Shown: positions 1-6,962 of the stretch, in pieces
How positions within the stretch are numbered: the stretch's first letter is position 1
Layout: each line of letters starts with the position of its first letter
NCBI GenBank assembly: GCA_019245255.1
Contig: JAFARV010000902.1
Coordinates: forward strand, 1-7,178
Source: Acidobacteriaceae bacterium
GTDB taxonomy: Bacteria; Acidobacteriota; Terriglobia; Bryobacterales; Bryobacteraceae
Length of the DNA stretch: 7,178 bases
Direction of reading: 5' to 3'
Made by a program: the position numbers and the translations under genes
Notes under the pieces: model-generated
Seen by the model: the letters and a program-made list of their open reading frames with translations, nothing else
Database searches by the model: none
Told to the model about the DNA's origin: nothing

Positions 1-1102
1 ATGGGTTCGCATCGCGCAGTTTCGGTGAATCGGCGCCCGCGTGCGCCGCATAGTAAGCCGTATACTCGCGGCGGTACTCGACTGCTCGTTCACCGACGCG
101 AGCTTTCAAGGTGTCAACCGTCCCATTCGCGGGATCCCAAGGCACGAACATGGGGCAGATCCTGGTCCGAAGAAAGTGATCCGGACAACTGGTTCCTAGC
201 GCGCCCAATTCTTCGGCCCAAGCGGCGTTCGCGAAAGTCAGCACATCTTGGTGGTCCGTATAATGTGCAATCACCCGCCTGCCCGAAGACATCATGCCGC
301 GCAACATGGGGAGGATGGCTGCCGCAACATCGCGCCGGTTTGGCAGGGCCTCGTGCTTTTGCCCTCCAAATCGGGGGCCGGCGTGTTTTCGATGCTCTTG
401 GATGAACTGCCCCATCTGATCGATGGTCAGGAGGCTGTTCAGATAACAATCACGTTGTGTTTCGCCCCAGGTAAAGAGACCATGACTACCGAGCAGCACG
501 CCATCGCATCCGGAATTGTTTCGAACAGCTTCCGCCAATTGCATGGCGAGCTCAAAGCCAGGACGCTGCCAGTGCAACCAGACGATCTTGCGCCCGAACT
601 CCCGGTTGAATTGATCCAGCCTCTGCTTTCCGTTCGCGCTCGCGGCAATCGCTATGGCCCAATCAGGATGCAGGTGATCCACGTGAGCAAACGGCAGAAA
701 TGCGTGCAGAGGAGTGTCGATGGAAGCCGCCACTTTGCCGGTTCCGAAAGCAGAGATCGGGTAGTACTCGACCATTTCATCTTCGTGGGCTTCACCGCGA
801 TAGATGCGCTTCAGTGCTTCCAATCGATCGAGATAGAGGAGTGCAAACCCCGATTCCTTAATAGAGCCAAGGTCACCACCACTCCCTTTGACAGCGAGTA
901 CGCGGACGTTTTCGCCACTGAAAGGATCCGTTAGAAAGAATTTCGAGCTTGTGTTGCCGCCGCCGAAATTGGTGATACGAAGATCGGCCCCGAGGAGATT
1001 TGAGCGGTAACGAAGCAGCGCAAGCGGATCATGCTCCAACTCATGGGCTTTCCGGTCATCCCAAAGATCCTTCAGGTAACGAAGCGTTATCGTTTCAAGC
1101 AA
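1..1102 (-). CDS. rhaD: Rhamnulose-1-phosphate aldolase, probably bifunctional aldolase/dehydrogenase (3' end cut by window edge)
   Basis: Class II aldolase that splits L-rhamnulose 1-phosphate into dihydroxyacetone phosphate and L-lactaldehyde in the cytoplasm. The frame is open for 367 codons and leaves the window at the left edge. Visible landmarks are NFGGGNTSSK (residues 45-54, phosphate-binding loop type of class II aldolases), VKGSGGDLGSI (71-81), HVDHLHPD (140-147, with His143 and His145 as likely zinc ligands) and GSHGLFTWGET (205-215, with the further His207). The visible part already exceeds the about 274 residues of E. coli RhaD. It resembles the roughly 700-residue family with a C-terminal short-chain dehydrogenase domain that oxidises lactaldehyde, but that half is not in the window, so bifunctionality is inferred. 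The start is TTG at 1102, overlapping the end of rhaB by 8 bases and preceded by GCGAGG. The first in-frame ATG is residue 110 (773-775), beyond the phosphate loop, so it cannot be the start. Confidence 0.92.
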   Translation of the reverse strand, partial: MLETITLRYLKDLWDDRKAHELEHDPLALLRYRSNLLGADLRITNFGGGNTSSKFFLTDPFSGENVRVLAVKGSGGDLGSIKESGFALLYLDRLEALKRIYRGEAHEDEMVEYYPISAFGTGKVAASIDTPLHAFLPFAHVDHLHPDWAIAIAASANGKQRLDQFNREFGRKIVWLHWQRPGFELAMQLAEAVRNNSGCDGVLLGSHGLFTWGETQRDCYLNSLLTIDQMGQFIQEHRKHAGPRFGGQKHEALPNRRDVAAAILPMLRGMMSSGRRVIAHYTDHQDVLTFANAAWAEELGALGTSCPDHFLRTRICPMFVPWDPANGTVDTLKARVGERAVEYRREYTAYYAAHAGADSPKLRDANP

Positions 1103-2573
1103 AGTGTTCCTCGCAGTATTGTTTGAATCTGGTTTTCTGGTGCTCCCACGCGTCGACGTTGCGAGGCTGGAAACGGCGTGTAGGATACGAGCGGTCTATC
1201 AGCTCGCGACCTTCTTGAAGGTTCTTCACCGCGCCAGTCGCGAGCATTTGCATCATGATGTTGCCCAGCGCGGTTGCCTCCGCTGGTCCGGCCAGCACGG
1301 TGCATCCCGTAGCGTCGGCGGTGAACTGATTTAACAGATCGTTGCAGGAGCCGCCACCGATAACACGGATCTGACGCACTCTCCCGCCCGTCAGCCGTTC
1401 GAGATCGCGCAGAACGACGCTATATCGGAGCGCCAGGCTCTCGAGCACTGTTCTGACACAAGCGCCCGGAGTGTCCGGAAGCGGCTGGTTCGTCTCGCAG
1501 CAATATTGCTCAATTGCTGTGACCATACAGGTCGGGTTCAGGAAACGCGGATCATCCGGATTCACCAGCGAACGAAAGGCCGACGCTTCGGCAGCGGCTG
1601 ATGTAAGGTCATCGTAAGCCCAGTCGTTTCCACGACGGGCAAACGTTTCGCGGCAACGTTGCAGAAGCCATAACCCCATGACATTCTTCAAAAATCGCGT
1701 GGTTCCGCAGACACCGCCCTCGTTGGTGAAATTTGCCATTCGCGCGTCGTCGGTAATAATCGGCGCATCCACCTCCATTCCCAATAGCGACCATGTTCCG
1801 GAACTCAGGAAGGCCGTATCCTCGCGGGCCGAGATGGCAGCCACAGCCGAGCCGGTGTCGTGACATGCGGGCGCGATGACAGGAGTACGCGTGTGCTCCG
1901 AAGCAACGCAGGGAAGTACTGATCCGAGAATGGTCCCGGCATCGCAGACCGCGGCGAGAATGTGCGACGGCAAAGAGAGGCGCTGGAGCAGAGGCTTCGC
2001 CCAGTTACTTGTCTGGGCGTCGAGCATTTGCGTTGTAGTCGCGTTCGTGAATTCGGAGACCGCGTTGCCGGAAAGCCAGAAATTAAGCAGGTCAGGAATT
2101 GTGAGCAGGCGGTCAGCCGATTGAAGCATTCGAGGAGAGTGTTTCGCAGCCGCGAACAATTGAAACAGCGTATTAAACGGAAGGAACTGAATGCCCGTGA
2201 TTCGGTAGATTAACTCCGGCGGTGCGATCTCAAAAACTTCCTGCATGATGCCGGAAGTTCTGCCGTCGCGATAGTGATACGGATTGCCGAGAAGTTCGCC
2301 CGTGTCGTCGAGCAGCGCGTAATCGATCGCCCACGTGTCAACACCGACACCTTCCAGCTGTACACCGCCGACCTTCTTCAAGGCCCGTCGCATCTCGAGC
2401 CAGAGCCGGAGTATGTCCCAATGCAGCGAATTGCCGTACGCGACAGGCTCATTCGCGAAGCGATGAACCTCCGTCGTTTGCAAGGTACCGCTCTGCAGTT
2501 GACCGATAACAGCGCGCCCGCTCTCGGCCCCGAGATCGAAGGCGAGAAACGATTCAGGCATAGCTTGCCACAT
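1095..2573 (-). CDS. rhaB: Rhamnulokinase (FGGY family)
   Basis: ATP-dependent kinase that converts L-rhamnulose to L-rhamnulose 1-phosphate in the cytoplasm, the second step of the phosphorylating rhamnose pathway. At 492 residues it matches the family (E. coli RhaB is 489). The N-terminal FGGY domain opens with FLAFDLGAESGRA (residues 9-21), the family's phosphate-binding start, and has GVDTWAIDYALLD (77-89), which fits the sugar-binding region. CHDTGSAVAA (237-246) carries the expected catalytic base, Asp239. The C-terminal domain has FLSSGTWSLLG (255-265), LESLALRY (377-384) and the nucleotide-site motif IGGGSCNDLLNQFTADATG (405-423). The first ATG (2573) overlaps rhaI by 20 bases. A second ATG at residue 5 (2561) would reduce the overlap to 8 bases, and neither has a strong ribosome site, so the exact start is open. 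Its 3' end overlaps rhaD. Other FGGY kinases are possible in principle, but the motifs and neighbours make rhamnulokinase very likely. Confidence 0.95.
   Translation of the reverse strand: MWQAMPESFLAFDLGAESGRAVIGQLQSGTLQTTEVHRFANEPVAYGNSLHWDILRLWLEMRRALKKVGGVQLEGVGVDTWAIDYALLDDTGELLGNPYHYRDGRTSGIMQEVFEIAPPELIYRITGIQFLPFNTLFQLFAAAKHSPRMLQSADRLLTIPDLLNFWLSGNAVSEFTNATTTQMLDAQTSNWAKPLLQRLSLPSHILAAVCDAGTILGSVLPCVASEHTRTPVIAPACHDTGSAVAAISAREDTAFLSSGTWSLLGMEVDAPIITDDARMANFTNEGGVCGTTRFLKNVMGLWLLQRCRETFARRGNDWAYDDLTSAAAEASAFRSLVNPDDPRFLNPTCMVTAIEQYCCETNQPLPDTPGACVRTVLESLALRYSVVLRDLERLTGGRVRQIRVIGGGSCNDLLNQFTADATGCTVLAGPAEATALGNIMMQMLATGAVKNLQEGRELIDRSYPTRRFQPRNVDAWEHQKTRFKQYCEEHFA
1109..1114 (-). promoter_or_regulatory. 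Ribosome binding site deciding the TTG start of rhaD
   Basis: Read on the minus strand, the sequence is GCGAGG followed by six bases and then TTG. This is a purine-rich Shine-Dalgarno-like site at good spacing, lying inside the last codons of rhaB (Glu-Glu-His-Phe-Ala-stop). It supports TTG as the rhaD start and suggests translational coupling, because ribosomes finishing rhaB pass directly over it. Confidence 0.65.
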
Positions 2574-3744
2574 TTACACGGTTGCGGTCGGCGCGCTCCC
2601 TGGTAATTCGGTCCAGGTATCCGCTTTCGCGGAATGCCTGTACGGGCTCCTCCGGCAAGCCTTTGGACCGGCGCCAATCGTGAAGGATGGGCCTGACGTC
2701 GGTTGCGAAAGCGTCCTGCAGAATCCCTTCGGCACGCATGAGATCGCAATTGCGTTGCTCGAGCCCGAGTTGATCATGGTCCACCAAGGCCGCTTTTGCG
2801 AAACATTGCTGCGCCATGTCGATGGTCTGCAGCGTGGCTTCAATTTTACCCTTCAGATTGTGACTCTGGTCGATCATGTAAGCGATATCGGCGGGCGCGC
2901 CGTTATCGTGCTCGAAAGCAGAGATCTCATTGAAGATCCGGAACACCTGGTAAGGATCAATAGACCCGAGAGTGAGGTCGTCATCGGCATAGCGACGATC
3001 GTTGAAATGGAAACCGCCAAGCATGTTTTCCGATAACAGCCAGGCAACAATCTGTTCGATGTTCTGGGCTTGATAATGGTGTCCGGTATCGACCAGTACT
3101 TTTGCTTGCGGACCCGCTCGCCGCGCGAAGTGCATCGCCATACCCCAGTCCGCAATGTCCGTGTGATAAAAAGCAGGTTCGAAGGGCTTGTACTCGACGA
3201 GCATTCGCTGCGATGCGCTCAGCAGATCGTGAGCCGCGCGGAACGCATCTTCGAGGAAGCGCTTGCGATTTCGAATGTTCGCTGTTCCCGGGTAGTTCGA
3301 TCCGTCGGCAAGCCAAAACGAGACGTCGCGGCTTCCGACGCGCTTAGCGATTTCTACACTGTCCGCGACGTGCGCCAGCGCCCGGTCACGTACGTCTGGG
3401 TCGGGATGCGCGAGTGAGCCAAATTTGTAAACCTGATCCTGAAACAAATTGGGATTAATAGAGCCGGGCCGGATTCCGAACTTTGCGGCGAGATTCGCGA
3501 CTTGAGCGGCGCTGTTTACGCCGTCTGAAAAATCCCAGAGCACGTGAAGTGCAATGGTCGGGCAGACTCCAGTCAGGGAGTTGACCTCGCCTGCGTCACT
3601 GAGCTTCTCTTCAATGGTCGATGCAGCTGCCGGTTGATTGAATTTGCCGAACCGAGTGCCCGTGTTCGCGAATCCCCAAGACGGAATCTCGATCCGAAAC
3701 CCGTCTAAAGCGGCGAACACGGAATCTGGCAACTTTGGCTTCAT
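2554..3744 (-). CDS. rhaI: L-rhamnose isomerase, RhaI type (xylose-isomerase-like TIM barrel)
   Basis: Metal-dependent aldose-ketose isomerase that turns L-rhamnose into L-rhamnulose in the cytoplasm, the entry step of the pathway. The sequence follows the Pseudomonas stutzeri/Rhizobium-type isomerase, not the E. coli RhaA type. Likely metal and catalytic residues sit in recognisable strand ends: Glu184 in VEYKPFEP, Asp219 and His222 in VLVDTGHHY, His246 and Asp249 in GGFHFNDRRYADDDL with Asp254/Asp256, and Asp292 and His295 in YMIDQSHNLKGK. IEIPSWGFANTGTRF (18-32) and ALHVLWDFSDG (65-75) are further family-like stretches. At 396 residues it is somewhat shorter than the about 430 of the P. 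stutzeri enzyme, with no sign of a frameshift. ATG at 3744 follows the rhamnosidase stop by 32 bases, and no strong Shine-Dalgarno is visible there. Enzymes of this fold can also act on other aldoses, but the kinase and aldolase beside it point to rhamnose. Confidence 0.93.
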   Translation of the reverse strand: MKPKLPDSVFAALDGFRIEIPSWGFANTGTRFGKFNQPAAASTIEEKLSDAGEVNSLTGVCPTIALHVLWDFSDGVNSAAQVANLAAKFGIRPGSINPNLFQDQVYKFGSLAHPDPDVRDRALAHVADSVEIAKRVGSRDVSFWLADGSNYPGTANIRNRKRFLEDAFRAAHDLLSASQRMLVEYKPFEPAFYHTDIADWGMAMHFARRAGPQAKVLVDTGHHYQAQNIEQIVAWLLSENMLGGFHFNDRRYADDDLTLGSIDPYQVFRIFNEISAFEHDNGAPADIAYMIDQSHNLKGKIEATLQTIDMAQQCFAKAALVDHDQLGLEQRNCDLMRAEGILQDAFATDVRPILHDWRRSKGLPEEPVQAFRESGYLDRITRERADRNRVNVASYA

Positions 3745-3776
3745 AGTCGCAGTAGTTCAAGGCTACATCAACACCG

Positions 3777-6700
3777 TTACCTGGCTGTGAACTCGTAGGA
3801 ACCAGATCGGATGTCGACAAACCGACCGACCTGCGATTCACTTATTTTGATTTTCTTCCCATGTTCGAAAACGCGAGGCCCGGTGTTGGCGGGCAAAAGA
3901 AGCTTCGCTGTCGCGTTCGCTGGAATCGTGCACTTAAGTGTGAATTCGCCGCCAGGTACCTGCTTCCAGTCGACAGATATGCGGCCGTATGCGGAGTCGT
4001 ACTCGCCTCGCGCGCTGGTCATCTGCGCGTCCGGATGAGGTTGAAGCGTGATCTCGTGAAAACCCGGTCCTGTCGAGACAGTGTCGATGCCAACCACGGC
4101 CTGATAGACCCAGGCCACCACCGAACCGAATGCATAATGGTTGTAAGAATTCATCGCAGGGTCGCCCGTGTCGCCGTTCCACCGCTCCCACCACGTAGTG
4201 GCGCCTTTCTTGATCATGTAACCCCAGGATGGGTAAGTTTCGGTCAGCAGTAACTTATATGCAATATCTAAACGGCCGTGATTTGCCAATGCAAACAACA
4301 GATAGGGCGTGCCAAGAAAGCCCGTCGTGAGGTGGTCATGGTGGGCTTCGATATCTGCGGCCAATTTGCTTACGGCGGCGGACTCCAGTTCCGGCGGAAG
4401 CAGTTTCATCTGTAACGCCACGACATAGGAAGTCTGGCTCCCGGGGCCGACGCTACCGTCGGGATGCACGTAAGCGCGTTGAAATGCCTCACGGATCTTC
4501 GCGTACGTTTCGGAATATTTCTGCGCTGCTTCATCGCGTCCTGTGGCCCTAGCCATCTGTGACATCATGTCCGCGATCAGCGCCCAATACGCCGTATCGA
4601 CAAGGTCCTTCGGCGTGCTGGGATCGGGCGCGAGCCAATCTGCGAAATCCGGCCCGACAGCTTGCTTTCGAATGTAGTTCGGATTTGCGCGAAGGATGAA
4701 GTCCATCCAGCGTTCCATCGCGTCCCAGTTGCGGTCGATGAAGCTGCGGTCTCCATATTGCAGCCAGGCTGTCCAGGGTACGATGACTCCCGCGTCGCCC
4801 CAGCCTGGCGCCCCATCGAGATTGCCCAGCATATTTGGCGAAACGTTAGTGAAGGCGCCGTCCTGGAGTTGAGCATCTCTGACATCGCGTAACCATTTCT
4901 TGCTGAAGGAAGCCGTATCGAAGTTATAAGTGCCGGTCCTCCAGAACACAGCCGCATCCGCCATCCATCCGAGGCGCTCGTCCCGCTGCGGGCAGTCGGT
5001 CGGAACACTCAAGAAGTTACTTCGCTGGCCCCAGATACCCAAGCGCCACATACGGTTCACGAGATCGCTCGAAGTCGTGAGCGTTGCCATGGGCTCACCT
5101 TCTAAGCTGCTGACCACCTGACCGGTTATGTCGTCCAGCGTCGGCGCGCCTGGATACCCGGTTACTTCCACATATCTGAATCCGTGAAAGGTAAAAGACG
5201 GGACATAAGTTTCGGTTCCTTCGCCGCCCAGCGTGTAGGTGTCGGTCGCATCCGCGTTGCGCAAGTTTGTTGTGTAGATACTTCCATCGGGATTCAAGAT
5301 TTCGGCGAAGCGCAAGCGCACTGTCGTACCGCGTTGACCCTTCACCCGCAGCGCCACCCAGCCGACCATGTTCTGCCCCATATCGAAGACATACGATCCC
5401 GCGGGCGGTCCTGCGGTCACACGTTCCGGCTTCATAGTCATCACGACTTGCGGCGGAATATCGAGCTGCGACGATAAGGCTCCGCTATAAGCCGGCGCGA
5501 TGACGGCCTGGGCCCAACTGGAATCGTTGAATGCGGCATTCGCCCAGCCGGGTTGTTCCAATCGCGCGTCGTACATCTCACCTGCGTAGATTTCGTCGTG
5601 GATGATCGGCGATTCCGCAGCTTTCCAGGAATTGTCCGTCGCGATCGTGTCTTTCGTGCCGTCGGTGAAGTCGACCTCAAGCTGGGCGAGAAATCGTGCG
5701 GGTGGCGCCACTCCAAAATGAGTAGCCTTCCAGGTGAGACCGCTCGCGAACCAGCCATCGCCCAGCACCGCCGCAATTGAGTTCCGGCCCTGCACCATCA
5801 TCCCGGTGACATCGTAGGTTTGATACTGGACGCGCTTCTCGAACTGGGTGAAACCGGGTGTCAATACGTAGGGCGCAACGCGCTTCCCGTTTATGAATAG
5901 CTGATATGCGCCCAGTGCGGTAGCGTAGACCCGGGCACGAACAATCTGCTTTTCGTCTGTGAACGCGCGACGCAATAGACCTGCAGGCTGTGGAAGGAGC
6001 AGCGGCTGACCCTGTGCGAACGCAGAATCGTCAAGCGCACCCGCGAGCGCAGCAGGAATCCAAGGCGCGGAAGCAGACGCTCGCGTTTGCCACTGCTCGC
6101 CCGAGGGCACGCGGGTCACGGAGCCATCGGAGTTCTCAGTTTTCAGCAAGCCTGCCAAGGCTGTCGGGAATTCGTTTCCGACGGGAGTGGCAGGAAAGTC
6201 GGGGCGAATTGCAGTGACGGAAACGTCGAGCGAATTGTGTCCCGGTTTCAAGAAGCCGCTCAGATCCCGGCGATCGAATTCATTCCAATGCTGCTTTTGC
6301 CCTGCTTCCTTACCATTGACATCCAGCTTCCAATCGCCGCGCGCGATCAGAAACAGAGAAGCCCGAAGAGGCAGTTGGCTGACCTCGAAATCCAGATGGA
6401 ACTGGGCTTGCGTTCCCGCCGGTACACGCCGCGCATCCTGCCCTGGAACCCAGATCCAGCGGATGCCGTCCAGATCCTCGCTTTCCTGAGGATCTCTCCA
6501 TCGAATCCATTTTCCGTTCCAGTCATCAGACTTTAGTAGGCCCATCTCCCACCACGCGGCCTCACTTGATTGCGTGACATGGCCTTTTTTGTCCCACACA
6601 CGGACGCCCCAGTAGTATCGTTTGCGTGATTCAAGCGCAGGACCTGCGTAGGGGATACCAACGGATTCGCCTGAGGCTTGCTTACCGCTGTCCCACACGT

Positions 6701-6932
6701 CGGCCTTACCCGGCGCGAGCAGATCGGGACGCGTTGCCACCAGCAGTTCGTAGCCGGTTTGGCGCCAGTTTCGCTCGGCATTGTCTTCCTGCCAGGAGAG
6801 CATTGGTTTCACAAAATCAATTCCGAGCGGATTCGTCAATGACTCACAGCGAAGATGGACGGGAGCGGAAAACATATTCGCGCTCCCGAATAAGACAAAG
6901 AGAATTGACGGTACGCGAGCGCTGAATCTCAC
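3777..6932 (-). CDS. Secreted alpha-L-rhamnosidase, glycoside hydrolase family 78
   Basis: Inverting exo-glycosidase that releases terminal alpha-L-rhamnose from pectic rhamnogalacturonan or plant glycosides, probably in the periplasm or outside the cell. Order of parts over 1051 residues: signal peptide (1 to about 23); N-terminal beta-sandwich beginning PVHLRCESLTNPLGIDFVKP (24-43); a jelly-roll-like module (about 140-320); a second module with the rhamnosidase N-domain pattern ALGAYQLFINGKRV and LGDGWFASG (about 330-500); a beta-sandwich linker with YVFDMGQNMVGW (514-525); the (alpha/alpha)6 catalytic barrel (about 615-950); and a C-terminal beta domain. The barrel has DCPQRDERLGWMADA (646-660), with Asp646 and the expected acid Glu652, and TTWWERWNG (912-920), with the expected base Glu916. 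The active site therefore looks intact. The start is GTG at 6932, since only this start keeps the signal peptide; the next ATG is residue 20. No strong ribosome site is seen. It lies 30 bases after the galactosidase stop. The natural substrate cannot be read from sequence. Confidence 0.96.
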   Translation of the reverse strand: MRFSARVPSILFVLFGSANMFSAPVHLRCESLTNPLGIDFVKPMLSWQEDNAERNWRQTGYELLVATRPDLLAPGKADVWDSGKQASGESVGIPYAGPALESRKRYYWGVRVWDKKGHVTQSSEAAWWEMGLLKSDDWNGKWIRWRDPQESEDLDGIRWIWVPGQDARRVPAGTQAQFHLDFEVSQLPLRASLFLIARGDWKLDVNGKEAGQKQHWNEFDRRDLSGFLKPGHNSLDVSVTAIRPDFPATPVGNEFPTALAGLLKTENSDGSVTRVPSGEQWQTRASASAPWIPAALAGALDDSAFAQGQPLLLPQPAGLLRRAFTDEKQIVRARVYATALGAYQLFINGKRVAPYVLTPGFTQFEKRVQYQTYDVTGMMVQGRNSIAAVLGDGWFASGLTWKATHFGVAPPARFLAQLEVDFTDGTKDTIATDNSWKAAESPIIHDEIYAGEMYDARLEQPGWANAAFNDSSWAQAVIAPAYSGALSSQLDIPPQVVMTMKPERVTAGPPAGSYVFDMGQNMVGWVALRVKGQRGTTVRLRFAEILNPDGSIYTTNLRNADATDTYTLGGEGTETYVPSFTFHGFRYVEVTGYPGAPTLDDITGQVVSSLEGEPMATLTTSSDLVNRMWRLGIWGQRSNFLSVPTDCPQRDERLGWMADAAVFWRTGTYNFDTASFSKKWLRDVRDAQLQDGAFTNVSPNMLGNLDGAPGWGDAGVIVPWTAWLQYGDRSFIDRNWDAMERWMDFILRANPNYIRKQAVGPDFADWLAPDPSTPKDLVDTAYWALIADMMSQMARATGRDEAAQKYSETYAKIREAFQRAYVHPDGSVGPGSQTSYVVALQMKLLPPELESAAVSKLAADIEAHHDHLTTGFLGTPYLLFALANHGRLDIAYKLLLTETYPSWGYMIKKGATTWWERWNGDTGDPAMNSYNHYAFGSVVAWVYQAVVGIDTVSTGPGFHEITLQPHPDAQMTSARGEYDSAYGRISVDWKQVPGGEFTLKCTIPANATAKLLLPANTGPRVFEHGKKIKISESQVGRFVDIRSGSYEFTAR
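6864..6932 (-). other. Signal peptide coding region of the GH78 rhamnosidase
   Basis: The first 23 residues have a short basic start (Arg2, Arg6), a hydrophobic core (VPSILFVLFGSA) and a small-residue end (FSA) just before PVHL, the beginning of the mature beta-sandwich. This fits a Sec signal peptide cut by signal peptidase I after about Ala23. There is no lipobox cysteine, so a soluble exported enzyme is more likely than a lipoprotein. The exact cleavage site is an estimate. Confidence 0.75.
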
Positions 6933-6962
6933 GAGTAAGACTTATCACACCGTGCCGATCGC

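Noticed and set aside
1..405. Plus-strand open frame beginning with ATG at base 1
   Set aside because: It lies wholly opposite rhaD, has the Arg/Ser/Pro-rich composition of out-of-frame GC-rich sequence, and no ribosome site can be assessed.
248..934. Plus-strand open frame of 228 codons opposite rhaD
   Set aside because: It is the codon-aligned antisense of the rhaD frame, stays open because rhaD rarely uses TTA, CTA or TCA codons, ends opposite a Leu CTA codon, and has no recognisable protein pattern. The minus-strand frame carries clear aldolase motifs.
4577..5008. Minus-strand 143-codon frame within the rhamnosidase
   Set aside because: It is an alternate frame inside the catalytic barrel, rich in Arg and Ser, while the main frame here contains the catalytic motif.
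6087..6536. Plus-strand open frame of 149 codons opposite the 5' part of the rhamnosidase gene
   Set aside because: Its composition is non-protein-like, and the opposite strand encodes a continuous GH78 protein through the whole stretch.
6933..6962. Possible promoter or terminator in the gap between galactosidase and rhamnosidase
   Set aside because: Only 30 bases long, with no clear -35/-10 pair and no stem-loop followed by a T-run; the other gap (3745-3776) is equally bare.
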